A stretch of DNA of 25,791 nucleotides from Granulicella sp. (lineage in GTDB: Bacteria; Acidobacteriota; Terriglobia; Terriglobales; Acidobacteriaceae). The DNA lies in contig PKWK01000188.1 of the NCBI GenBank assembly GCA_003133205.1, positions 1 to 25,791 on the forward strand, written 5' to 3'. This document shows, in pieces, positions 15,136-22,034 of the stretch; the stretch's first letter is position 1, and the number at the start of each line of letters is the position of its first letter. Made by a program: the position numbers and the translations under genes. The notes under the pieces were generated by a model that made no database searches, was not told the origin of the DNA, and was given only the letters and a program-made list of their open reading frames with translations.

Positions 15136-15448
15136 CGGTCATTCGGACAACGGCGGAGGACGAGCAGGGCCGGCGATTGGAACCAAGCTGCGTTCGGGTT
15201 CGTAGTACAGATGTGCGGGCGGTGCGGCTGTCCGTATGACCTGGAACCGAGGCGGCCTTCAGGATCTCTCCCTCCGTGTTTAAGAATCGCTCCGTCGGCG
15301 GTACACGTCTTAAGAGAAACCGCCTAGTGGATGCGTTTGGCCTCGCGCTGTGCGGGGAGTGTGCGTATTTTTGTTGGATGGATCGAATTGGAATCGGAGC
15401 CGTTGGAGTATTTGCGGCGCCCGCGAACCGGAGTTGGAGATTACAAAC

Positions 15449-17530
15449 GTGAGATTACGGGATTTGCAGGCTATGGCGGCGATTGCGCTGCTTTTGATGA
15501 GCGTAAGCACGCAGCCAGTAGTGGCGCAGGGGCCGACTGCGCAGGTAGCACAGCCGGCCACGGAGACGAACCAGACCAATCTTCCACAAACGCCGGCGCC
15601 AAAGCTGACGGAGCCGTTGTATCTGCGCGACACGACCAAGGACTATACGCGGCAGCATCCCTTCTATCCGAATCCGCTGAAGCTGTACACGCCGATCAAT
15701 GTGCCGGCGGCGCGGCTGGGGAATACGCCGCGGCTGAATTCGCTCCTGCGCGACGGGAAGATCTATCTGAGTTTGTCGGACGCAGTGTTGCTGGTGTTGG
15801 AGAATAATTTCGATGTCCAGATAGCGCGGATCAACCTGGATATCGCGGACACGGACATTCTGCGTGCGAAGGCGGGTTCGAGTCTGCGCGGTGTTTCCAC
15901 GGGACTGGTGACGACAACCTTGGGCGGCTCGGGTGCGACGGTTACGGGCGGCGGCGGGCCGGGCGGGACCTCGAGCGGCGCAGGCGGAGGCGGTGCGGGT
16001 GCCAACGGCCTGGTTCTGAGCACGAATGGCGGCGGGCCTCAGCCGGAGAACCTTGACCCTTCACTGACGGGCAACCTTGAGTACGAGGCGGTGACCACGC
16101 CTTCGACCAGCGCATTTACGGGCAGCACCCCGGTCAAGTCCACGACCGCAACATTCAATTTTGGTTACCAACAGGGATTCATGACGGGCACGCAGTTGGG
16201 GGTGACGTTCAACAATTCCCGGAACACGAACACGAATCCCTTCAACACATATAGTCCGCTGGAGAGCACGTCGTTCCGTATGACCGCGACGCAGCACTTG
16301 CTGCAGGGATTCGGGACTGGGATCAACGGGCGATTTATTCTGCAGGCCAAGAACAACCGTCGAATTACTGACTCCGCGTTTCGGGCGCAGTTGCTGTACA
16401 CCGTGAACCAGGTGGAGAACATTTACTGGGGCCTGGTGAGTGCGTACGAGGATGAGCAGGCGAAGGAACGAGCGTTGGCTCAATCGACGCAGTTGACTCA
16501 GGACAATCGCAGGCAGTTACAAATTGGAACGCTGGCGCCGCTGGATGTAGTGAATTCGGATGCGGCGGTGGCGACGGACAAGCAGGCACTGGTGGCGTCG
16601 CAGTCGAACCTGGAGTATCAGCAGTTGATTATCAAACAGGCGATCGCGCGCAATCTGGAAGACCCGGCGTTGTCGAATGCACCGGTGATTCCGACGGACC
16701 GCGTGGCGCTGGACCGGCTGCCGGAAGAAGACATGTCGCAGGACGATCTGGTGAAGCAGGCGTATGTGAACAACCCGCAGATTGAGCAGGCGGCGTTGAA
16801 CATGAAGAACAACGAGATCACGATCAAGGCGGAGAAGAACGGGCTGCTGCCTACGGTGGACGCGTATGCATTTTATGGTGCGAGTGCCGTGGCCGGATCG
16901 CAGAGCCCGAATCTGAACTGCGCAGCCTTAGGTGGTTTTGGCGGCTCGGGGTGCCCGTTTCCGACGGTCGGCTATGGCACCGCGTTCTCGAACCTGTTCA
17001 ACGACAGTTCTCCGGACAAGGGCGTTGGCGTGAACATCACGATTCCGCTGCGCAACCGCGTGGCGCAGGCGGACCAGGCACGGTCGCAAATGGAGTATCG
17101 CCAGGCGCAGATGCGGTTGCAGCAGCTTTACACGCAGATGCGGATCCAGGTGATCAATGCGCAGTTTGCGTTGACCAACGACCGGGCGCAGGTGAGTGCG
17201 GCCCAGGCAGGTCGCGAATATGCGGCGCAATCGCTGGACGCGGAGCAGAAGAAGTACAAGCTGGGAGCGTCGACCTCGGCGCTGGTGCTGCAGCAGCAGA
17301 GGAACCTGGCAAATTCCGAGAACACGGTGATTTCGGCCACGGCGGCGTATGCGAAAGACCGAGCGGCGCTACTGCAATTGCTGTCGAATACGCTGGAGCG
17401 GTATCAGATCAGCATTACGGATGCGGCGGCGGGCACTCTGACGACTGCGCCGGTGATTCCTGGGCTGACCGCGCCGACGGCACCGGCTCCTCCGAAGCCG
17501 ATTTCGGTTGGGCCTGCTCCGGTGCAGTAG
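15449..17530 (+). CDS. TolC-family outer membrane efflux protein
   Basis: Outer membrane channel component of tripartite efflux or type I secretion systems, 693 residues. The GTG at 15449 starts a good signal peptide (MRLRDLQAMAAIALLLMSVS, ending VVAQ) and has GGAG nine bases upstream. The frame is open to 15350 but that part is not signal-like. The OEP domain repeats follow: first the LSLSDAVLLVLENNFDVQIARINLDIA helix, later QIEQAALNMKNNEITIKAEKNG, NITIPLRNRVAQADQARSQ and the final helix SAAQAGREYAAQSLDAEQKKYKLG. A Gly-rich low-complexity loop lies near residues 155-195, and the tail is rich in Pro and Ala. Neither a membrane-fusion protein nor an inner-membrane pump is adjacent, so its partners and cargo are unknown. 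Confidence 0.92.
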   Translation: MRLRDLQAMAAIALLLMSVSTQPVVAQGPTAQVAQPATETNQTNLPQTPAPKLTEPLYLRDTTKDYTRQHPFYPNPLKLYTPINVPAARLGNTPRLNSLLRDGKIYLSLSDAVLLVLENNFDVQIARINLDIADTDILRAKAGSSLRGVSTGLVTTTLGGSGATVTGGGGPGGTSSGAGGGGAGANGLVLSTNGGGPQPENLDPSLTGNLEYEAVTTPSTSAFTGSTPVKSTTATFNFGYQQGFMTGTQLGVTFNNSRNTNTNPFNTYSPLESTSFRMTATQHLLQGFGTGINGRFILQAKNNRRITDSAFRAQLLYTVNQVENIYWGLVSAYEDEQAKERALAQSTQLTQDNRRQLQIGTLAPLDVVNSDAAVATDKQALVASQSNLEYQQLIIKQAIARNLEDPALSNAPVIPTDRVALDRLPEEDMSQDDLVKQAYVNNPQIEQAALNMKNNEITIKAEKNGLLPTVDAYAFYGASAVAGSQSPNLNCAALGGFGGSGCPFPTVGYGTAFSNLFNDSSPDKGVGVNITIPLRNRVAQADQARSQMEYRQAQMRLQQLYTQMRIQVINAQFALTNDRAQVSAAQAGREYAAQSLDAEQKKYKLGASTSALVLQQQRNLANSENTVISATAAYAKDRAALLQLLSNTLERYQISITDAAAGTLTTAPVIPGLTAPTAPAPPKPISVGPAPVQ

Positions 17531-17563
17531 GGCGGGCTGGTCGACGAGACGAAGGAAAAGCCC

Positions 17564-17618
17564 GGGGCTGAAGCCCCTTGATCCATCCACCATGTTTTCG
17601 TGGGGATAAATCCCCACG
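17564..17618. repeat. Paired palindromes downstream of the TolC-family gene
   Basis: GGGGCT-GA-AGCCCC (17564-17577) and CGTGGGGAT-AA-ATCCCCACG (17599-17618) are both perfect palindromes. They lie 34 bases after the stop. They may help end transcription, but their words also occur at 14883-14926, so they look like a dispersed repeat type. Confidence 0.75.
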
Positions 17619-17774
17619 TTAATCCGGAAAACTGCATCTCAGAATGGGAATGTGGGTGCATGTAACTGACGAAGCGGCAACGACATCCGGTAATCGGTTG
17701 TGACCCGCGCGGGGGTGAAGATGGAACTTGCGTGGTATTGGCTAATTTGCGGCAAGCGCTAGACTTTTCGTAGT

Positions 17775-17790
17775 CTGCAAAACTTTGCAG
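17775..17790. promoter_or_regulatory. Palindrome upstream of the DUF255 gene (candidate operator)
   Basis: CTGCAAA-AC-TTTGCAG is a perfect palindrome with 7-base arms, 36 bases before the chosen start. A second inverted pair AGACT/AGTCT (17761-17776) touches it. A weak promoter TTGGCT-N16-TAGACT (17738-17765) would start transcription beside it. Functional meaning is inferred only from position. Confidence 0.35.
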
Positions 17791-17826
17791 CAAGTTGAGT
17801 ACGGGACCCCGGGGATCGCGAATCGT

Positions 17827-20109
17827 ATGGAAGAGATGCAGAGCAGTAGCCGGACGGCTAGCGTGGAGCAGGAGAACTTTGTGGAAGATGCAGAGGATGG
17901 CCAGACGAACTCGCTTGCGGGGGCGGCTTCGGCATACCTGCGTTCGGCGATGCACCAGCCGGTGGGCTGGATGGAGTGGGGTGAGGCGGCGTTCGATTGG
18001 GCGGTGAAGGAAGATAAGCCGATCCTGCTGGACATTGGGGCGGTATGGTGCCACTGGTGCCACGTGATGGACCGCGAATCGTATGAAGACGACGCGACGG
18101 CACAGATCATCAACGAGCATTTCGTTGCGGTGAAGGTGGATCGGGACGAGCGGCCGGATGTGGACACGCGCTACCAGGCGGCGGTGTCGGCGATCAGCGG
18201 ACAGGGTGGATGGCCGTTGACTGCGTTTCTTACTCCGGAGGGCAAGCCGTATTTTGGGGGGACTTATTTTCCGCCGGAGGACAGGCATGGGCGGCCGAGC
18301 TTTCAGCGCGTTCTGCTGACGATGGCGGAGGCGTTTGAGAATCGGCGGACTGAGGTGGACGAGTCTGCCGGCAGCGTGATGGACGCGATCGAGCACAACG
18401 AATCGTTCTCGGGGCGCGCGGGAAGTCCGGGGCCAGAGTTGGTGGAGAAGATGGTGCTCGCGGCGCTGAAGAGCGTGGACATGCGGCACGGCGGATTTGG
18501 CGGACAGCCGAAGTTTCCGCATTCGAGCGCGATGGATTTGCTGATCGATGTGGCTTCGCGGGCTGCGACTACGACGGTGAAGTTGAATGGGCAGGGAACA
18601 GTGACGGTGCCGGAGGCGGCGAAGCGGGCCGTGCTGGTGACGCTGGACAAGATGGCGAAGGGCGGAATCTATGACCATCTTGCGGGCGGGTTTCATCGAT
18701 ATTCGGTGGACGAGCACTGGGTGGTGCCGCACTTCGAGAAGATGGCGTATGACAACAGCGAACTGCTGAAGAACTACGTGCATGCGTACCAGCAGTTTGG
18801 CGAAGAGGAGTTCGCGCGGGTTGCGCGGGACATCATGCGCTGGATGGATGAGTGGCTGAGCGACCGCGAACTGGGCGGGTTCTATGCATCGCAGGATGCG
18901 GACTTTTCGCTGGACGACGACGGCGATTACTTTACGTGGACACGCGATGAAGCGGCCGAGGTGCTGACACTGGAGGAACTGGCGATTGCGACGGGGTACT
19001 ACGACATTGGCGAGATCGGCGACATGCAGCACAATGTGGCGAAGAACGTGCTGCACGTGAAGCGTGGGCTGGATGCGGTTGCGCGCAAGGCTGGTGTGGA
19101 GGTTGAGGCTGCGCGTGCGTTGCTGGGCTCGGCGAAGCGGAAGATGTATGCGGCTCGGTTGGCGCGTCCGACGCCGTATGTGGACAAGACGATTTATGTT
19201 TCGTGGAACGCGATGTGCATCTCGGCTTACCTGGAGGCTGGGCGGGTGCTGGGAGTAGCGGAGGCGCGGGCGTTTGCGCTGAGGTCGCTGGACCGGGTGC
19301 TGGGTGAAGCGTGGGGCGGGTCTGAGAAAGGGCTCGCGCATGTGGTGGCGTACGGGGAAGCCGGAGCAAAGGCAGAAGCAGATTCCTCCGCTGCGCTGCG
19401 GAATGACAAACATGCTGCGCTGCGGAATGACAAACAAAGGGTTGCTGGCGCGCTGGACGACTATGTATTTCTGGGACACGCGGCGATGGATGCGTGGGAG
19501 ACGACGGGCGAACTGCGGTACTACGAGGCTGCCGCGGAGCTGACGCAGTGTGCGTTGGAACGGTTCTACGATCCGGCCGGGGGCGCCTTCTTCGATACAG
19601 AGAAGCCGGCTGCCGGGGAGCGCAGACTGGGGGCGCTGGCGACGCGGCGGAAGCCATTGCAGGACTCGCCGACACCGGCGGGGAATCCGATGGGTGCGAC
19701 GCTGCTGATGCGTGTGGGTGAATTGAATGGGCGGCTCGACTATCTGGAGAAGGCGCAGGAGACGCTGGAGACATTCGCCGGCGTGGTGGAACACTTTGGC
19801 CTGTACGCCGCGACGTACGCGCTGGCTCTGCAGCGGATGGTGCGAGAGCCGGTTCAGGTGTGCGTGATCGGCGAGGACGAGGATGCTGCGCTGCTGGAGA
19901 AGGCTGCGCTGGGGCGCTACGCGGCGAACAAGAGCGTGGCACGGTTCCAGCGGGTGCAGCTTGGGGCGCTGCCTCCGGTGCTGGCGAAGACGCTGCCGAG
20001 TCTGCCGAAGAGCGATGGCAGCTTTGCGGTGGTGTGCAGCGGGCACTCGTGCCAGCCTCCGGCAAAGACGGCGGAGGAGTTGGTTGTGATGCTGGGGCGG
20101 AGTTTGTAG
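17827..20109 (+). CDS. DUF255 thioredoxin-domain protein (YyaL/SPATA20-like) with a repeat-derived insert
   Basis: Large protein of 760 residues from ATG 17827. The N-terminal thioredoxin-like domain is recognisable from QPVGWMEWGEAAFDWAVKEDKPILLDIG, the CxxC site AVWCHWCHVM, and QGGWPLTAFLTPEGKPYFGGTYFPP. An alpha-toroid, N-acylglucosamine-2-epimerase-like domain follows, with GGIYDHLAGGFHRYSVDEHWVVPHFEKMAYDN, FYASQDADF, and WNAMCISAYLEAGR. No signal peptide is seen. The biochemical function of this family is not firmly established. Near residues 515-540 an insert contains the 8-residue tandem AALRNDKH/AALRNDKQ just before the conserved LDDYVFLGHA, encoded by repeat DNA. The frame opens at a TTG (17785), and the ribosome-binding site is weak for every start, so the exact N-terminus is uncertain. 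Confidence 0.9.
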   Translation: MEEMQSSSRTASVEQENFVEDAEDGQTNSLAGAASAYLRSAMHQPVGWMEWGEAAFDWAVKEDKPILLDIGAVWCHWCHVMDRESYEDDATAQIINEHFVAVKVDRDERPDVDTRYQAAVSAISGQGGWPLTAFLTPEGKPYFGGTYFPPEDRHGRPSFQRVLLTMAEAFENRRTEVDESAGSVMDAIEHNESFSGRAGSPGPELVEKMVLAALKSVDMRHGGFGGQPKFPHSSAMDLLIDVASRAATTTVKLNGQGTVTVPEAAKRAVLVTLDKMAKGGIYDHLAGGFHRYSVDEHWVVPHFEKMAYDNSELLKNYVHAYQQFGEEEFARVARDIMRWMDEWLSDRELGGFYASQDADFSLDDDGDYFTWTRDEAAEVLTLEELAIATGYYDIGEIGDMQHNVAKNVLHVKRGLDAVARKAGVEVEAARALLGSAKRKMYAARLARPTPYVDKTIYVSWNAMCISAYLEAGRVLGVAEARAFALRSLDRVLGEAWGGSEKGLAHVVAYGEAGAKAEADSSAALRNDKHAALRNDKQRVAGALDDYVFLGHAAMDAWETTGELRYYEAAAELTQCALERFYDPAGGAFFDTEKPAAGERRLGALATRRKPLQDSPTPAGNPMGATLLMRVGELNGRLDYLEKAQETLETFAGVVEHFGLYAATYALALQRMVREPVQVCVIGEDEDAALLEKAALGRYAANKSVARFQRVQLGALPPVLAKTLPSLPKSDGSFAVVCSGHSCQPPAKTAEELVVMLGRSL
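19384..19437. repeat. 24-base tandem duplication of a dispersed repeat, in frame in the DUF255 gene
   Basis: Copies at 19390-19413 and 19414-19437 differ only at the last base. Each begins GCTGCGCTGCGGAATGACAA. The unit is eight codons, so the frame is kept. The preceding TCCTCCGCTGCGCTGCGG has the self-complementary CCGC/GCGG ends typical of short palindromic repeats. Confidence 0.85.
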
Positions 20110-20152
20110 GGCAGTGATAAGTGGTCAGTGGTAAGTGGTCAGTAAAGTGCGG

Positions 20153-20180
20153 AGGCCCGGTTTGATAGTCGGGCCTTTGT
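20153..20180 (+). terminator. Rho-independent terminator of the DUF255 gene
   Basis: AGGCCCG (20153-20159) pairs with CGGGCCT (20170-20176) around a 10-base loop and is followed by TTTGTCGTT. It lies 44 bases after the stop. A tandem AAGTGGTCAGTGG-type repeat sits between the stop and the hairpin. Confidence 0.65.
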
Positions 20181-20203
20181 CGTTCCTGAAAGTGAGTAAG
20201 CCC

Positions 20204-20293
20204 ACGATAACCTCGCCCCTCGGCTTCGCTCAGGGCAGGCTCTTCGGCTGCGCTCACAGCTCGGTGATAATGGGGCACCCTTTTTGGGGTGGC
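20204..20293. repeat. Dispersed repeat (GATAACCTCGCCC / CTTCGCTCAGGGC type), copy 2, plus GGGGCACCC element
   Basis: ACGATAACCTCGCCC (20204-20218) and CGGCTTCGCTCAGGGC repeat the words at 11088-11121. The block ends with GGGGCACCC-TTTTT-GGGGTGGC, the GCACCC word shared with the two-hairpin repeats at 9153 and 13186. It separates the DUF255 terminator from the convergent MscS gene. Confidence 0.7.
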
Positions 20294-21226
20294 TCAGGAG
20301 CCGGTTAGGGGTTGTTGGGAGGGTGGGGCTGTGGGGTCGTTGTGGTGCATGACTAGCATGTTGGTGGGGTCGGTGCCGAGGGGGATGGCGTTTTCTTCGA
20401 AGGCCTGGAGGATGCGGCGACGGAGTTCGCGGAGGATGGCGTCTTTCTGGTTGATGCGAACGCGGATGGTGACCGGGTAGGTGACGACGCGGCCGGAGAT
20501 GGCATCGACGCCGGGGACAACGGGGTCGGCGACGGCGACGTTCTTGAAGGTGGGGTCGTTGCGGACGGCGAGGGCGGTGGAGCGGAGGATGGCGAGGACT
20601 TTGTCGGGATCGGCGGTGGCGTCGACGGTGAGGGCGAGAGAGGCGACGGCGAAGCCGCGGGAAAGGTTGGAGACGGTGGCGATCTGGGAGTTGGGGATGA
20701 AGTAGAGGGTGCCGTCTGCGTCGCGCAGGGTAGTGAGGCGGAGGCTGAGGTCTTCGACGGTGCCGGTGAGTGAGGCGAGCTTGACGGTGTCGCCGACGTT
20801 GTACTGGTTTTCGATGAGGATGAAGATGCCGTTGAGCATGTCTTTGAAGAGGGACTGCGCCCCAAGGCCGATGCCGACGCCGACGACGCCGGCGGAGGCG
20901 AGCAGCGGGGTGAGGTTGATGCCCAGAACGTCGAGAATGTGGAGCAGAACGATGAAGCCGATGATTGCGTAGGCGGTGGCGCGCAAGATGGAGGCGACGG
21001 TGCGGATTTCGGAGGCGCGCTGGGGGTGCTCGACGTGCGTGTCCGCGATGCGGCGCATGCGGTTGACGAAGAAACCGACGATGCGTATGAGGACGAAGGC
21101 GACGGCCAGGATGACCAACATCTGCGGGAGGTCTTTGTGGATGAAGGAGAGCCCGTCGCGGTGCCAGTGGTGGACGACATCGGTGAAGGTGGTGTCGTCT
21201 TGCACAAGGAGTGTGAAAAGGAACAT
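20294..21226 (-). CDS. MscS-family mechanosensitive ion channel
   Basis: Inner-membrane channel of 310 residues that would open under membrane tension to release solutes. Hydrophobic segments lie at about 30-55 (LPQMLVILAVAFVLIRIVGFFV) and 80-105 (ATAYAIIGFIVLLHILDVLG). The pore-lining third helix is Gly/Ala-rich (LLASAGVVGVGIGLGAQSLF). The beta domain follows with FILIENQYNVGDTVKL and the MscS signature GTVEDLSLRLTTLRDADGTL, then YFIPNSQIATVSNLSR. The C-terminal domain ends with GTDPTNMLVMHHND. The length fits E. coli MscS (286). The frame is open to 21403, but ATG 21226 begins just before the membrane domain and has GGAG about 12 bases upstream. Confidence 0.93.
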   Translation of the reverse strand: MFLFTLLVQDDTTFTDVVHHWHRDGLSFIHKDLPQMLVILAVAFVLIRIVGFFVNRMRRIADTHVEHPQRASEIRTVASILRATAYAIIGFIVLLHILDVLGINLTPLLASAGVVGVGIGLGAQSLFKDMLNGIFILIENQYNVGDTVKLASLTGTVEDLSLRLTTLRDADGTLYFIPNSQIATVSNLSRGFAVASLALTVDATADPDKVLAILRSTALAVRNDPTFKNVAVADPVVPGVDAISGRVVTYPVTIRVRINQKDAILRELRRRILQAFEENAIPLGTDPTNMLVMHHNDPTAPPSQQPLTGS

Positions 21227-21537
21227 GATGATGACGTCTCCGGTTATTCTAGGGGCTCTGGTTTTGGCCTTAGAATCAGTATCTCGCGGTCTGGTTGGTT
21301 GGATGCGGAGAATTGGGTTTCCTGATGGGGGACGGGCACGCGCAATTTTGCGGGCGAACGAGGCTGCGGATCCATTCGCATGAGAAACGGCTTCTAGCAA
21401 CAAAGCGAATCACAGAGATCGCGGAGCAAAAGAGAGAACACAGAGGTTGCCATTTTCGGGTAGTCATTTTCGAAGGCTGGCACGGAGGGTGCGGGAGGTC
21501 GAGTTCGTACCGTTCGGGCGGCAAAGGAAGGTGAGAG
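21227..21537. other. 311-base divergent spacer between the MscS gene and a small secreted protein gene
   Basis: Contains copy 2 of the 47-base dispersed repeat (21402-21448). No gene or clear promoter was recognised. Confidence 0.6.
21402..21448 (+). repeat. Dispersed 47-base repeat, copy 2
   Basis: Matches 4959-5005 at 45 of 47 positions in the same orientation. It lies in the spacer, about 90 bases before the next start codon. Confidence 0.85.
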
Positions 21538-21981
21538 ATGAGAACTCTGAGGAGCGTTGGAGTTTGGATGGCGGCGGGCGGGCTGATGCTGGCCAATGGT
21601 GGTGGGAGTTGGAGTCAGCAGATCCCGTGCTCGGGGGCGCCCTGCATGTCGTTGCCGAGCACGTCATCAACGGGCCAGTCGGTGCCGGGCGGCGGGCGAT
21701 CGGGGTCGCAGACTCAGACGCAGCAACCGGCGTCGCCAAATCTGAGTGAACCGGAGAGTCCGCTGGATTCTCGCCTGGAACAGGGCCAGGCGAAGATGCG
21801 CAATCTGGATCGGCAGAAGAAGCTGGTGGACGATACGACGAGGTTGGTGAGCCTCGCGAATGAGTTGAAGGCCGATGTCGACAAGTCGAACAAGGACACG
21901 CTGTCGCTGGATGTGATCCGGAAGGCGGATGAGATCGAGAAGCTGGCTCACAGCGTGAAGGAGAAGATGAAGGGGACGTAG
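21538..21981 (+). CDS. Small secreted coiled-coil protein of unknown function
   Basis: Protein of 147 residues. An N-terminal hydrophobic segment (MRTLRSVGVWMAAGGLMLA) ending near SWSQ looks like a signal peptide. Then comes a Ser/Gly/Gln/Pro-rich linker (about 30-75) and a charged helical segment (about 80-145) with LDRQKKLVDDTTRLVSLANE and DVIRKADEIEKLAHSVKEKM, which could form a coiled coil. I recall similar short proteins in other Acidobacteriota but know no function. A purine-rich AAGGAAGGTGAG lies upstream of the ATG, so the start is good. Divergent from the MscS gene and convergent with the subtilisin-like protease gene. Confidence 0.78.
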   Translation: MRTLRSVGVWMAAGGLMLANGGGSWSQQIPCSGAPCMSLPSTSSTGQSVPGGGRSGSQTQTQQPASPNLSEPESPLDSRLEQGQAKMRNLDRQKKLVDDTTRLVSLANELKADVDKSNKDTLSLDVIRKADEIEKLAHSVKEKMKGT

Positions 21982-21989
21982 AGCAGCTC

Positions 21990-22018
21990 TTAGCCATTAG
22001 CTTCTAGCTGGTGGCTAA
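21990..22018. terminator. Hairpin between convergent genes
   Basis: TTAGCCA (21990-21996) pairs with TGGCTAA (22012-22018), with an inner AGCT/AGCT stem. It lies between the stops of the small secreted protein and the subtilisin-like protease, so it could end both transcripts. It has no clear T-tract on either side and may equally be a dispersed palindrome. Confidence 0.45.
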
Positions 22019-22034
22019 AGGCTAAAGGCTGCGC

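Larger units (their letters stand above)
14769..15448. other. 680-base spacer with palindromic repeats and a possible promoter, no gene seen
   Basis: Holds the hairpin at 14788, a palindromic cluster at 14883-14958 and an extended -10 (TGG-TATACT, 15127-15135). A small GGCGGT/ACCGCC stem lies at 15297-15324. The reading frame at 15097-15327 has no recognisable domain or ribosome-binding site, and I do not call it. Confidence 0.6.

Noticed and set aside
15097..15327. 76-codon plus-strand frame in the spacer before the TolC-family gene
   Set aside because: No ribosome-binding site, no domain, odd composition. It fits a leader or spacer better than a gene.
17404..20046. 880-codon open frame on the minus strand opposite the TolC end and the DUF255 gene
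   Set aside because: Its product is Arg/His/Pro-rich with no domain. The plus strand carries the well-conserved DUF255 protein, so the frame is a by-product of high GC.
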